From assembly GCA_018830525.1 (NCBI GenBank), contig JAHJSH010000005.1, forward strand, positions 1 through 42,774: a stretch of DNA of 42,774 nt, given 5' to 3'. The translations under genes were made by a program, and so were the position numbers. The notes beneath the pieces are model-generated. The model was not told the origin of the DNA. It saw only the letters and a list, made by a program, of their open reading frames with translations, and did no database searches. This document shows positions 6,929 through 13,924 of this stretch, in pieces (position 1 is the stretch's first letter; each line of letters starts with the position of its first letter). The stretch is from Nanobdellota archaeon. GTDB taxonomy: Archaea > Nanobdellota > Nanobdellia > Pacearchaeales > GW2011-AR1.

Positions 6929-6962
6929 TTTGGCACCCAAGAACGCCCTGAGAAATGCCAAA
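6929..6962. terminator. Hairpin beyond the 3' end of tRNA-Glu
   Basis: TTTGGCA and TGCCAAA form a 7-bp stem around a 20-nt loop, 10 bp beyond the 3' end of the minus-strand tRNA. It probably marks the end of the tRNA transcript, although its T-run is on the tRNA-proximal side. Confidence 0.3.
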
Positions 6963-6972
6963 AAAGTATTAC

Positions 6973-7044
6973 GCTCCCACCGGGATTTGAACCCGGGTCG
7001 CTGCCGTGAAAGGGCAGTATCCTTGGCCACTAGACTATAGGAGC
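6973..7044 (-). tRNA. tRNA-Glu (anticodon UUC)
   Basis: Read on the minus strand, the 7-bp acceptor GCTCCTA/TGGGAGC, the anticodon arm CTGCC-CTTTCAC-GGCAG and the T-arm CCGGG-TTCAAAT-CCCGG all fold. The anticodon is TTC (Glu). There is no intron, and CCA is not encoded. Confidence 0.95.
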
Positions 7045-7151
7045 ATATGTTTAAACATGGATTTTGATTTTTAAAGCTTCCGTTGTATCGTCCTCGTTAC
7101 TTCCTAACAAGCAATACAAAGACATAAAAACCACTTTTTCCCCTTAGAATC

Positions 7152-8111
7152 ATGGTAGCGGAAACAGAAAACCCGCAAATCAACGACCTTATTTTCAAGG
7201 AGTTGATAAAAAGAGGATACTCCTTAGAGGGAAATACGCGAATTTGGAACATCGCCGACTCTAAGCTATGGTACTTAACCTCTGAACAGGCCCAAGCTTT
7301 TTTAGATTTAGAATCTTCTGCAGATTATCAAAGAGAAGTTATTCAAAAAGAAATCGATTTAATTAATGGAAATGTCGATGAAGTTGTAGAAAAAATTGGA
7401 AAAGAGAATCTAAATATTATTGATCTTGGTTGTGGAGATGGGAAAAAGGCAGTAATCTTTACTGAACATTTTAAGGGGAAACTAAAGTTGAGATATTGTC
7501 CAGTAGATATTAGTAGCTATATGGTAAAAAAAGCCATAGAGAAGGTAAAGGATGCTGATGTTGGGGAAGTAGTAGAATTTCAATGGAATATATCTGATTT
7601 CGAAAATATAGAAAATATCTCCTTGCTTCTTCGACATGGAGAGTTTAAGAAGAATTTAACACTTCTTTTAGGAAACACTTTAGGAAATTTTGAAATCAAT
7701 GAATTATTATATGAAATACGAAGTTCAATGAAGGGGGGAGATTTCCTATTAATCGGAAATGGTCTTGATAATCGAAAACCTGAAGATATTTTGAAAGCAT
7801 ATGGTAATGATTTTTTAGATAAGATGCTTGTAAAAACATTGACTCAAATAGGATTAAAAAAAGAGAATTTAGAATACGGAGCACGATTCAAAAACTCTCG
7901 AGTTGAGATGTATTATACTATCAAGGAAGATTGTAAAATTTCATTTCTGGGAAGATCTGTTAATTTCAATAAGGGAGACCAAATTATTGTGGCAGTTTCC
8001 TATAAATATAATCGGGAAGATTTCTTAAGTTTTTTAGATCTATATTTTGATGATGTCATGGCCAAGATATCTGAAGATGGTTCTTATATTCTAGCACTTT
8101 GTAAAAAGTAA
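7152..8111 (+). CDS. EgtD-like SAM-dependent methyltransferase (Methyltransf_33 type)
   Basis: A 319-aa class I methyltransferase. The SAM motif NIIDLGCGDGKKA is near residues 88-100, and the family hallmark LLLGNTLGNFE (about 171-181) is the GSTIGNF-like signature of the histidine N-alpha-methyltransferase (EgtD) family. The C-terminus (YKYNREDFLSFLDLYF) matches the substrate-side domain. EgtD makes hercynine for ergothioneine, but no EgtB-like gene is nearby, so the substrate here is uncertain. It lies between two tRNA genes. The ATG is about 25 bp after a weak AT-rich box. Confidence 0.8.
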   Translation: MVAETENPQINDLIFKELIKRGYSLEGNTRIWNIADSKLWYLTSEQAQAFLDLESSADYQREVIQKEIDLINGNVDEVVEKIGKENLNIIDLGCGDGKKAVIFTEHFKGKLKLRYCPVDISSYMVKKAIEKVKDADVGEVVEFQWNISDFENIENISLLLRHGEFKKNLTLLLGNTLGNFEINELLYEIRSSMKGGDFLLIGNGLDNRKPEDILKAYGNDFLDKMLVKTLTQIGLKKENLEYGARFKNSRVEMYYTIKEDCKISFLGRSVNFNKGDQIIVAVSYKYNREDFLSFLDLYFDDVMAKISEDGSYILALCKK

Positions 8112-8156
8112 TCACAAGTAATCTTTTAAATACTTCTTTCTCTTAATTTTAAATGA

Positions 8157-8276
8157 GAGCCTATAGCTCAGCCAGGTTTAGAGCGCCGGTCTTATATGAG
8201 TGAGATTCAATTGAATCTTATCGTTTCTTCACTCGAAGAAAGCCGGAGGCCCTGAGTTCAAATCTCAGTAGGCTCA
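8157..8276 (+). tRNA. tRNA-Ile (anticodon UAU) with a 44-nt intron at position 37/38
   Basis: The exons fold with acceptor GAGCCTA/TAGGCTC, D-arm GCTC/GAGC, anticodon stem CCGGT/GCCGG and T-arm CTGAG-TTCAAAT-CTCAG, with A as discriminator. The spliced loop reads CTTATAA, anticodon TAT, which decodes AUA directly. The intron spans about 8197-8240. It holds GAGTGA/TCACTC pairing and a perfect AGATTCAATTGAATCT palindrome, consistent with a bulge-helix-bulge splice site. The exact splice points are inferred from the canonical 37/38 position. Confidence 0.88.
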
Positions 8277-8277
8277 T

Positions 8278-8538
8278 ATGCGAAGGAATCAGAAGGGGAT
8301 TAGTCTTGCTGAAGTAGTTCATGGGAGAAAGATATTATTCCCTGATGCAGAAATCGAAGTATATCAACTAGCTAGTAGGTTTGGACACATAGCTCGGCAA
8401 TGGCTCGTTTTTGCTAATGATGACTATTTCGTAGTTCAATCATCTGGAGAATTCAACTTATATGAAATGGGACGATTTTCTTATAAACTTATCAACAAGG
8501 ATCTCAATAAAGTTTCTTCCTTACAACAATCTTTTTAA
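8278..8538 (+). CDS. Hypothetical protein, 86 aa, immediately after tRNA-Ile
   Basis: The ATG lies one base after the tRNA discriminator, so no separate promoter fits outside the tRNA itself. tRNase Z cleavage of a joint transcript would leave a nearly leaderless mRNA. The protein (MRRNQKGISLAEVVHGRKIL...) is soluble and unrecognised. Its last codons run into the TATA region of ychF. It could be a chance ORF. Confidence 0.45.
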   Translation: MRRNQKGISLAEVVHGRKILFPDAEIEVYQLASRFGHIARQWLVFANDDYFVVQSSGEFNLYEMGRFSYKLINKDLNKVSSLQQSF

Positions 8539-8560
8539 TCTCCTATCTTCTCATAAAAGT

Positions 8561-9742
8561 ATGTTACTCGGATTAGTAGGAAAGCCATCCTGCGGAAAAT
8601 CGACATTCTTCAAGGCAGCAACGCTTGCAGACGTCCTAATCGCTGCCTACCCATTCGCAACAATAAAACCAAATCACGGGATGGGCTACGTAAGAGTTGA
8701 TTCACTTTGCAAAGAACTAAACACAAAATGTAACCCTCGAACCGGATTCTGCACCGGAGAAATACGATTCGTCCCAGTAGAACTAATGGATGTAGCCGGT
8801 CTAGTCGCCGGAGCCTCCGAAGGAAAAGGATTAGGAAACAAATTCCTAGATGACCTAAGACAAGCTGACATGTTCATCCAAATTGTAGATATTTCTGGAA
8901 CAACAGACATCGAAGGGAGAGAAGGAACTGGAGACCCTATTGAAGATGTAAAAATGTTGGAAAACGAACTCAACAAATGGTATGGTGGAATTTTCAAAAA
9001 AGTCTGGGATAAACTCTCAAGGACGATTCAATCAACAAAACAAAACTTTCCCGTGGCTGTTGCAAAACAATTCTCAGGATTAAGAGTTTCAGAAGACGAT
9101 GTGAAGGAAGTTCTAATAAAATTAAAACTTAATCCTGAACAGCCAACCTCATGGTCAGAAAATGATTTGACTAATTTTACAAGCACATTAAGACACCTTA
9201 CAAAACCAATGTTAATTGCCGCGAATAAAATAGATAAGTCGGGAGCAAAAGAAAATTTAGAAAAACTCCATAAAGAATTTCCAGAAATATTAATTATTCC
9301 CTGCTCTTCAGATGGAGAACTCTCGCTAAGACAAGCATCCGAACATGGATTAATTGAATATATTCAAGGTTCTTCAAATTTCAAAATCAATGAAGACAAA
9401 GCAAACGACGAACAAAAAAGGGCATTAGAATCTATCCAGAAAAATGTCTTAGACGTCTATGGTTCAACTGGAGTTCAGGAAGTTCTAGACAAGGCTGTAT
9501 TTGATTTATTAAAATATATTGCAATTTTTCCCGCAGGCTCAAAACTTTCAGATAGTAAGGGAAATATTCTTCCCGATTGTTTCTTACTCCCTCAAGGTTC
9601 AACAGCACTAGACTTTGCATATCATCTTCATACGGACATCGGAGACAAATTTGTAAAAGCAATCGACGTCAGAACGAAACAACCGGTAGGAAAAGATCAT
9701 GCCCTAAAGCATAGGGATGGCATCGAGATTATGACTAACTAA
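8561..9742 (+). CDS. ychF: YchF/Obg-family GTPase (TGS domain)
   Basis: A 393-aa translation-linked GTPase/ATPase that associates with ribosomes. P-loop GKPSCGKST (7-15), G3 DVAGLVAGA, G4 NKID and a C-terminal TGS domain (about 315-393, ending DGIEIMTN) appear in order. The track start at 8462 would add 33 residues ahead of the P-loop that the family lacks. The ATG at 8561 follows CTTTTTAATC by about 25 bp and is preferred. The archaeal version of the family is clear from the long insert between G3 and G4. Confidence 0.93.
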   Translation: MLLGLVGKPSCGKSTFFKAATLADVLIAAYPFATIKPNHGMGYVRVDSLCKELNTKCNPRTGFCTGEIRFVPVELMDVAGLVAGASEGKGLGNKFLDDLRQADMFIQIVDISGTTDIEGREGTGDPIEDVKMLENELNKWYGGIFKKVWDKLSRTIQSTKQNFPVAVAKQFSGLRVSEDDVKEVLIKLKLNPEQPTSWSENDLTNFTSTLRHLTKPMLIAANKIDKSGAKENLEKLHKEFPEILIIPCSSDGELSLRQASEHGLIEYIQGSSNFKINEDKANDEQKRALESIQKNVLDVYGSTGVQEVLDKAVFDLLKYIAIFPAGSKLSDSKGNILPDCFLLPQGSTALDFAYHLHTDIGDKFVKAIDVRTKQPVGKDHALKHRDGIEIMTN

Positions 9743-9849
9743 GAAGAATATAAAATAAAAAGTGAGCCAGCCTTTATATCTCTATTGTTTTATATTGATT
9801 ATTTCCCACCACCCAATTTCTTTTAAACAAAATAGATTTTAAAAATAAA

Positions 9850-10761
9850 ATGACTAACCACTTAATCGAATCTCAACAACTTAACAAAGAACATATAATG
9901 AAATTATTCAAAAGAGCGAATGAATTAAGAGCATTTCCAAGTAATTCTCTCAAGGGGAAAATATTGACAACCTTATTTTATGAACCAAGTACGAGAACTA
10001 GATTAAGTTTTGAATCAGCAATGTTAAAAATGGGCGGGCAGGTTATGGGGACGGAGAATGCAAAAGAATTTTCTTCTGCAGCAAAGGGTGAATCTCTCGA
10101 AGATAGTATTAGGGTAATTGCAAGTTATTCGGATGCTATTGTGATGAGACATAACGAAACTGGTTCTGCAACAAGGGCGGCCAAAGTCAGCCCAGTACCA
10201 ATTATCAATGGGGGAGACGGAAAGGGACAACATCCAACACAAGCACTTCTAGATATATATACCATTTACCGAGAATTCGGGAGGTTAGACAATTTAAAAA
10301 TTGCAATGGTTGGGGACTTGGCATCGGGGAGAACGGTTAGGTCTTTATGTTATCTCTTAGGGAAATTCTCCGGAATAGAAATAATTTTTGTCTCCCCAGA
10401 AAATTTGAAAATTGGTGAAGACATAAAAGAATATCTTGGAAGACATAATATTCAATTTCAGGAAAAAGACAACCTAGAAGAAGTGCTCCCGGAAGTAGAT
10501 ATTATTTACATGACTCGGATACAAAAAGAAAGAATAAGCTTAGAAAATTATGAAAAAGCTAAAGGAAAATTTGTAATTAATTCCCTAAATATCCCCCTTC
10601 TTCAAAAAGATTCAAGAATAATGCATCCTCTTCCCCATATTGAAGAGATAAAACTATCAGTAGAAATTGAAAATAATGATTCTCGCGTCGCCTATTTTCG
10701 CCAGGCAGAAAATGGACTTTATATTCGGATGGCTCTTCTAGAAGAGATGATACTAGGTTAA
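9850..10761 (+). CDS. pyrB: Aspartate carbamoyltransferase catalytic subunit
   Basis: Condenses carbamoyl phosphate with aspartate, the committed step of pyrimidine synthesis. The carbamoyl-phosphate motif STRTR (47-51), HPTQ (128-131) and the late HPLPHIEEI loop are all present, and the 303-aa length is normal. HPLPH replaces the commoner HPLPR at the loop. No pyrI regulatory subunit or other pyr gene is adjacent, so the enzyme may act unregulated or with a distant pyrI. The preceding 100 bp are AT-rich promoter sequence. Confidence 0.93.
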   Translation: MTNHLIESQQLNKEHIMKLFKRANELRAFPSNSLKGKILTTLFYEPSTRTRLSFESAMLKMGGQVMGTENAKEFSSAAKGESLEDSIRVIASYSDAIVMRHNETGSATRAAKVSPVPIINGGDGKGQHPTQALLDIYTIYREFGRLDNLKIAMVGDLASGRTVRSLCYLLGKFSGIEIIFVSPENLKIGEDIKEYLGRHNIQFQEKDNLEEVLPEVDIIYMTRIQKERISLENYEKAKGKFVINSLNIPLLQKDSRIMHPLPHIEEIKLSVEIENNDSRVAYFRQAENGLYIRMALLEEMILG

Positions 10762-10797
10762 CTAAAACCTTATAATCTTTAAAAATCTTAATCTCCT

Positions 10798-11004
10798 ATG
10801 AGGTTAAACATAAATGTCCAACCAAATTCTGGGAGACAAGAAATAAAGAAGATTTCAGACAGCGAATACAAAATCTTCCTAAAGAAATCTCCTGAAGACA
10901 ATAAAGCAAATGAAGAATTAACAAAACTTCTAAAGAAAGAATTCAATAAAGAAGCAAAAATAATTAAAGGATTTATTTCAAAAAATAAGGTGGTGGAAAT
11001 ATGA
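10798..11004 (+). CDS. DUF167 (YggU-like) protein
   Basis: A 68-aa DUF167 protein: the start MRLNINVQPNSGRQEI and the middle SPEDNKANEELTKLLKKEF are the family pattern. The function is unknown, although the fold is conserved across life. ATGA overlap with the next gene makes it the first of a tightly coupled four-gene operon. Confidence 0.85.
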   Translation: MRLNINVQPNSGRQEIKKISDSEYKIFLKKSPEDNKANEELTKLLKKEFNKEAKIIKGFISKNKVVEI

Positions 11005-11732
11005 GTCGTAGGGGAGAAGATTGCTATTTTGGAACAGATGTTTGGACCGGAGCAGTTAGGATGATTGTTCCAAATTTATTTGCTGCAGAGGGATATTGTA
11101 ACTATAATGGAAAATTTCAAGTAAGAACTATCACCGATATGGGAGTCCTAGAAGAGATGTCCAAAATGATTATCCAGAACAATATTTCATTTAGGGGAGC
11201 AGTAACTTTTGAGTCAATTCATAAAGATTATGTTTCTAAAAAAACTGTAAGAAAAATAAAAAAGTATCTTGATAGGGGACAGATAGAAAAAGCCGGAGAT
11301 AAGGTGTGGGGATACTGTTTAACTTGCCTGAGAGATTACATAGATGATAATCTTTATTTTCTAGGAGAAATTGGGGAATTAAATCTAAATAATTTCGAAA
11401 GAAAAGAATCGCGGCCAATAGTTGGAGTTTGTTACGAGGTCGGAGATAAATATGTTATAAATCTCCCAGATAATTTTCTAGTAACCTTGCACCCTGACGG
11501 AAAATTAGACATAGATACACGGCCGAGCATATTAAAAGAAAGAGCAAAAAAAGAGATGCAAGACATTTCAAAAAATCCTACCGCAAAAATATTTACAGTA
11601 AATAGAGAAGTCATTGGAGAGTTAGAAAAAGCCTGCTTTGAAAAGGACTCTCAAAAAAAAGAGGCGCTTGTTAAGGAAATAACTCGACAAATTAGGTATT
11701 CATGGAAACGAAAAAATAAAAATGGCAATTAA
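11001..11732 (+). CDS. Conserved-looking protein of unknown function, 243 aa
   Basis: A soluble protein with no signal peptide. Residues 1-100 look helical and mixed. A CLTC pair (about 104-107) could bind metal but lacks an obvious partner pair. The C-terminal 60 residues are basic and helical (EITRQIRYSWKRKNKNGN). It overlaps DUF167 by ATGA and the metallopeptidase by 11 nt, implying coupled translation. I do not recognise the family. Confidence 0.7.
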   Translation: MSRRGEDCYFGTDVWTGAVRMIVPNLFAAEGYCNYNGKFQVRTITDMGVLEEMSKMIIQNNISFRGAVTFESIHKDYVSKKTVRKIKKYLDRGQIEKAGDKVWGYCLTCLRDYIDDNLYFLGEIGELNLNNFERKESRPIVGVCYEVGDKYVINLPDNFLVTLHPDGKLDIDTRPSILKERAKKEMQDISKNPTAKIFTVNREVIGELEKACFEKDSQKKEALVKEITRQIRYSWKRKNKNGN

Positions 11733-12132
11733 ATATTATCCTGCAGAGGACATACAAATTATCGCAGAAGAAATCGTAGAGAGACTTCAGTGGAATCACA
11801 TCCCATTAGAACATGTTGCATTTATCCGGAGCCGAGGTTCTGCAGCAAAGAGAACTATCGCAAGATGCCACGCTCTCGGTAAAGCAATGCAAATTGGAAT
11901 GGGAAGAAAAAAAGGTTTTTATCTCATAGAAGTAATCTCCGAAAAATTTGACAGACTTTCAGCAGGAGAACAATTAAAAGTCATCATCCACGAACTAATG
12001 CATATCCCCAAATCATTTGGGGGAGGATTTATCCATCACAATATGGTGCACGATGCTTCTGTCGAACAGGTTTATAATCACTACTGCAACTTAAAAAAGA
12101 AGGAAGAAGACGGCAAGATCGAATGGCTATAA
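11722..12132 (+). CDS. Putative zinc metallopeptidase, 136 aa
   Basis: A compact single-domain protein with KVIIHELMHIPKSFGG (about 91-106), an HExxH-type zinc site followed by downstream histidines (FIHHN). This resembles the small putative metallopeptidase families found in archaea and phages. It has no signal peptide, so it is cytoplasmic. It overlaps its neighbours by 11 and 10 nt in the four-gene operon. The substrate is unknown. A structural, non-proteolytic role cannot be excluded. Confidence 0.75.
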   Translation: MAIKYYPAEDIQIIAEEIVERLQWNHIPLEHVAFIRSRGSAAKRTIARCHALGKAMQIGMGRKKGFYLIEVISEKFDRLSAGEQLKVIIHELMHIPKSFGGGFIHHNMVHDASVEQVYNHYCNLKKKEEDGKIEWL

Positions 12133-12458
12133 AAAAGATAACTTATCTTGTCAAGGGGAAAGAGAAAAAGATTGAAGTAAAAATCTGTGATACTCTTTTA
12201 AAAAAATTCCAGGGACTAATGTTCCGAAAAAATTCTCCCCCACTTTTATTCGTCTTTAACAAGGAGAAAAAACTTTCCATCCACTCCATATTCTGTAAAC
12301 CTTTCACAGCGATTTGGCTCGACAACAAAATGCATGCGACCCAAGTTCTTGAAATTAATGATTGGAGAACAAATATCGTCGGTAAGGGAAGATACTTATT
12401 AGAGATCCCAAGAACTACCACAAAAGGACGAATTCTCGACGGGGAATCTGGGATTTAG
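12123..12458 (+). CDS. DUF192 protein
   Basis: A 111-aa DUF192 domain: KKFQGLMFRKNSPPLLFVF, then HSIFCKPFTAIWLDN and VLEINDW. Unlike many DUF192 proteins it has no signal peptide or lipobox, so it stays in the cytoplasm. It is the last gene of the DUF167-unknown-metallopeptidase-DUF192 operon. The biochemical role of the family is unknown. Confidence 0.85.
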   Translation: MAIKKITYLVKGKEKKIEVKICDTLLKKFQGLMFRKNSPPLLFVFNKEKKLSIHSIFCKPFTAIWLDNKMHATQVLEINDWRTNIVGKGRYLLEIPRTTTKGRILDGESGI

Positions 12459-12535
12459 AATAGAAACATTTAAATAGAAAATTGATTAACAAATCTTATC
12501 CTACTAACTAAGAGGTGAAAAGGAGGTTAAAAAAA

Positions 12536-12712
12536 ATGGGAAAAGTTATTGCAAAAAACATTGTCGCACGAAAATCTGGATTTCTATATTATGTAGACGG
12601 AAAGGGAAACGTTTGCGAGGCTAAGATGGCTCGAGGCGGTAAGAAGAAAAAGAAAGCTGCTAAGAAAAAAGCCACTAAGAAGAAGCCAGCAAAAAAGAAA
12701 AAGAAGAGGTAA
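12536..12712 (+). CDS. Small Lys-rich, possibly nucleic-acid-binding protein, 58 aa
   Basis: The ATG at 12536 is preceded by a strong Shine-Dalgarno AGGAGGTT eight bases upstream, which decides the start against the GTG at 12515. Residues 1-33 form a short folded-looking segment (MGKVIAKNIVARKSGFLYYV). The last 25 are nearly all Lys and Ala, like histone H1 tails. The strong RBS and terminator suggest high expression. A chromatin or RNA-binding role is inferred from charge. It forms a separate unit after DUF192. Confidence 0.75.
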   Translation: MGKVIAKNIVARKSGFLYYVDGKGNVCEAKMARGGKKKKKAAKKKATKKKPAKKKKKR

Positions 12713-12752
12713 ATCTTCACAATTATTATTAATTTTTTAATTTATCATATTC

Positions 12753-12790
12753 AATGAATCTCCCTCGTTAGGGAGCTTGGGAGATTCATT
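12753..12790 (+). terminator. Long hairpin terminator with an alternative inner hairpin
   Basis: AATGAATCTCCC and GGGAGATTCATT form a perfect 12-bp stem, followed on the plus strand by T-rich sequence. The 5' arm can instead pair with an inner GGGAG (12771-12775), giving two mutually exclusive folds. It lies between the Lys-rich gene and the SemiSWEET promoter. Confidence 0.65.
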
Positions 12791-12882
12791 ATTATTTTTA
12801 TTCAGCATACAAATTCTTATAAGTTAACTTTAACGATTTCTTATTTAAGTTAGAAGAATTAATTAGATACCTTGGAGGACTC

Positions 12883-13095
12883 TTGATAATGATTAGTTTT
12901 ATCCCCCAAGTAATCAAATCTCAAAAGACAAGGAGTGTAAAAGACATTTCCTTTTGGATGATTTTTGCCACCCTAATCGGGAGCATATTCTGGGTCGCTT
13001 ATGGGATAATTATTTGGAGCATGCCCGTAGCAATCATGAACTATATCTTTTTATTAATAGTAACTTATCAACTATACCTCAAGATCAAATATTAG
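12883..13095 (+). CDS. SemiSWEET/MtN3-like sugar transporter without a normal start codon
   Basis: The protein has the PQ-loop sequence ISFIPQVIKSQKTRSVKDIS and three hydrophobic helices, as in the SemiSWEET half-transporters that dimerise to move sugars. The track's TTG start at 12883 cuts helix 1 in half. The frame is open back to 12823 and encodes LEELIRYLGGLLIM, the expected beginning of helix 1, but no ATG, GTG or TTG lies there. A CTTATAAG box at 12816 would start transcription near 12842. Either a non-standard start (for example ATT or TTA) is used or the start codon is lost. The 3' end overlaps the convergent iscU by 11 bp. Confidence 0.65.
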   Translation: MIMISFIPQVIKSQKTRSVKDISFWMIFATLIGSIFWVAYGIIIWSMPVAIMNYIFLLIVTYQLYLKIKY

Positions 13096-13504
13096 CGTTA
13101 CTCTTCTCAAAATTCTCAATAGCCTTCCTCAACGCATCCGCCGCCAAGTTAGAACAATGTATTTTTATCGGAGGCAATTCACCCAAGGCCTTTGCAACAT
13201 CATTATTAGTAATCTTCTTCGCCTCATTCAAACTCTTCCCCTTAGCCAACTCTGTTAACATACTCGACGAAGCTATCGCTGCCGCACATCCCATCGTCTG
13301 GAATTTTATATCAGAAATAATATTTTCATTATCGGGCCTACTAGAGTCATCCCTTGGGGAAATCTTCAACATAATCTTCAAAACATCTCCACAAGAAGGA
13401 TTCCCCACAGTCGCCTCAGCATCGGGATTTTTCAGTTCACCCATATTCCGCGGATTCTTGAAATGTTCCAATACTTTTTTATTATAATCTACGTTACCTG
13501 CCAT
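13085..13504 (-). CDS. iscU: Fe-S cluster scaffold protein IscU
   Basis: The scaffold on which [2Fe-2S]/[4Fe-4S] clusters are built with sulfur from the desulfurase. The three ligand cysteines are visible in NPSCGD (C38), MGCAAAIAS (C73) and HCSNLA (C117), with Asp40 beside the first. The 139-aa length is normal. It is the last gene of the minus-strand HTH-nifS-DUF1858-feoA-iscU operon, abutting feoA at a shared base. Confidence 0.93.
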   Translation of the reverse strand: MAGNVDYNKKVLEHFKNPRNMGELKNPDAEATVGNPSCGDVLKIMLKISPRDDSSRPDNENIISDIKFQTMGCAAAIASSSMLTELAKGKSLNEAKKITNNDVAKALGELPPIKIHCSNLAADALRKAIENFEKSNANI

Positions 13505-13737
13505 TAGCCTATATACTCTAGATTTATTTTATCTGCAATTTCCCTTGAGACGGCTAAACGAAGATTACCTATTCGGACAAGAATACTTCCAGAATCGATA
13601 AGCTTTTCAATATTACTCCCATAAACAAAACCCATAGCTATCAATTTTTGCTTCATTAGAGAATCAACAGATAAATTTTCAATTCTGCCTATCCCGTGTA
13701 AAGATAATTCAGATAAACTTCCGTATCTATTTTTCAT
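13504..13737 (-). CDS. FeoA-domain protein
   Basis: A 77-aa SH3-like FeoA domain (LSELSLHGIGRIENL, then MGFVYGSNIEKL and VSREIADKI). FeoA domains regulate FeoB iron uptake or act as small metal-linked modules, but no feoB is in the window. Its place inside the Fe-S operon, overlapping DUF1858 by 11 nt, suggests an iron-supply or sensing role. That is inference. Confidence 0.85.
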   Translation of the reverse strand: MKNRYGSLSELSLHGIGRIENLSVDSLMKQKLIAMGFVYGSNIEKLIDSGSILVRIGNLRLAVSREIADKINLEYIG

Positions 13738-13924
13738 TATTCAATTCCTTCAATAATTTATCAATGTCGATTCCGTGAGCCGCAGCTCCATTTTCAATCG
13801 TCTCAAATTGCGCCATCGGGCAACCGCCACAAAACAATCCTCGCTCGGCCAACTTCTCAGCAGCGCTATTATCCATCTTAATCAATTCAGCAAAAGTCAT
13901 ATTCTTAGTTATTTTTTTCTTCAT
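13727..13924 (-). CDS. DUF1858 redox-disulfide domain protein
   Basis: A 65-aa DUF1858 protein with the hallmark GLFCGGCPMAQFETIENGA. The CGGC pair can form a disulfide or bind metal. Such domains are associated with hybrid-cluster and redox proteins. It overlaps nifS by four nt (ATGA) and feoA by 11 nt. A role in sulfur or iron handling during cluster assembly is suggested by context. Confidence 0.85.
   Translation of the reverse strand: MKKKITKNMTFAELIKMDNSAAEKLAERGLFCGGCPMAQFETIENGAAAHGIDIDKLLKELNNEK

Noticed and set aside
6915-6953. Possible box C/D sRNA (ATGATGG ... CTGA)
   Set aside because: The C box is imperfect, no D'/C' pair is seen, and the region is better explained by the TTTGGCA/TGCCAAA hairpin.
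8462-8560. 33-residue N-terminal extension of YchF
   Set aside because: The family begins just before the P-loop, and the ATG at 8561 has correct TATA spacing. The extension is the tail of the preceding ORF read in another frame.
12515-12535. GTG start for the Lys-rich small protein
   Set aside because: The codons it would add are the Shine-Dalgarno sequence AGGAGG of the ATG at 12536.
12954-13487. Plus-strand 177-aa ORF
   Set aside because: Antisense of iscU, whose ligand cysteines and operon context are clear.
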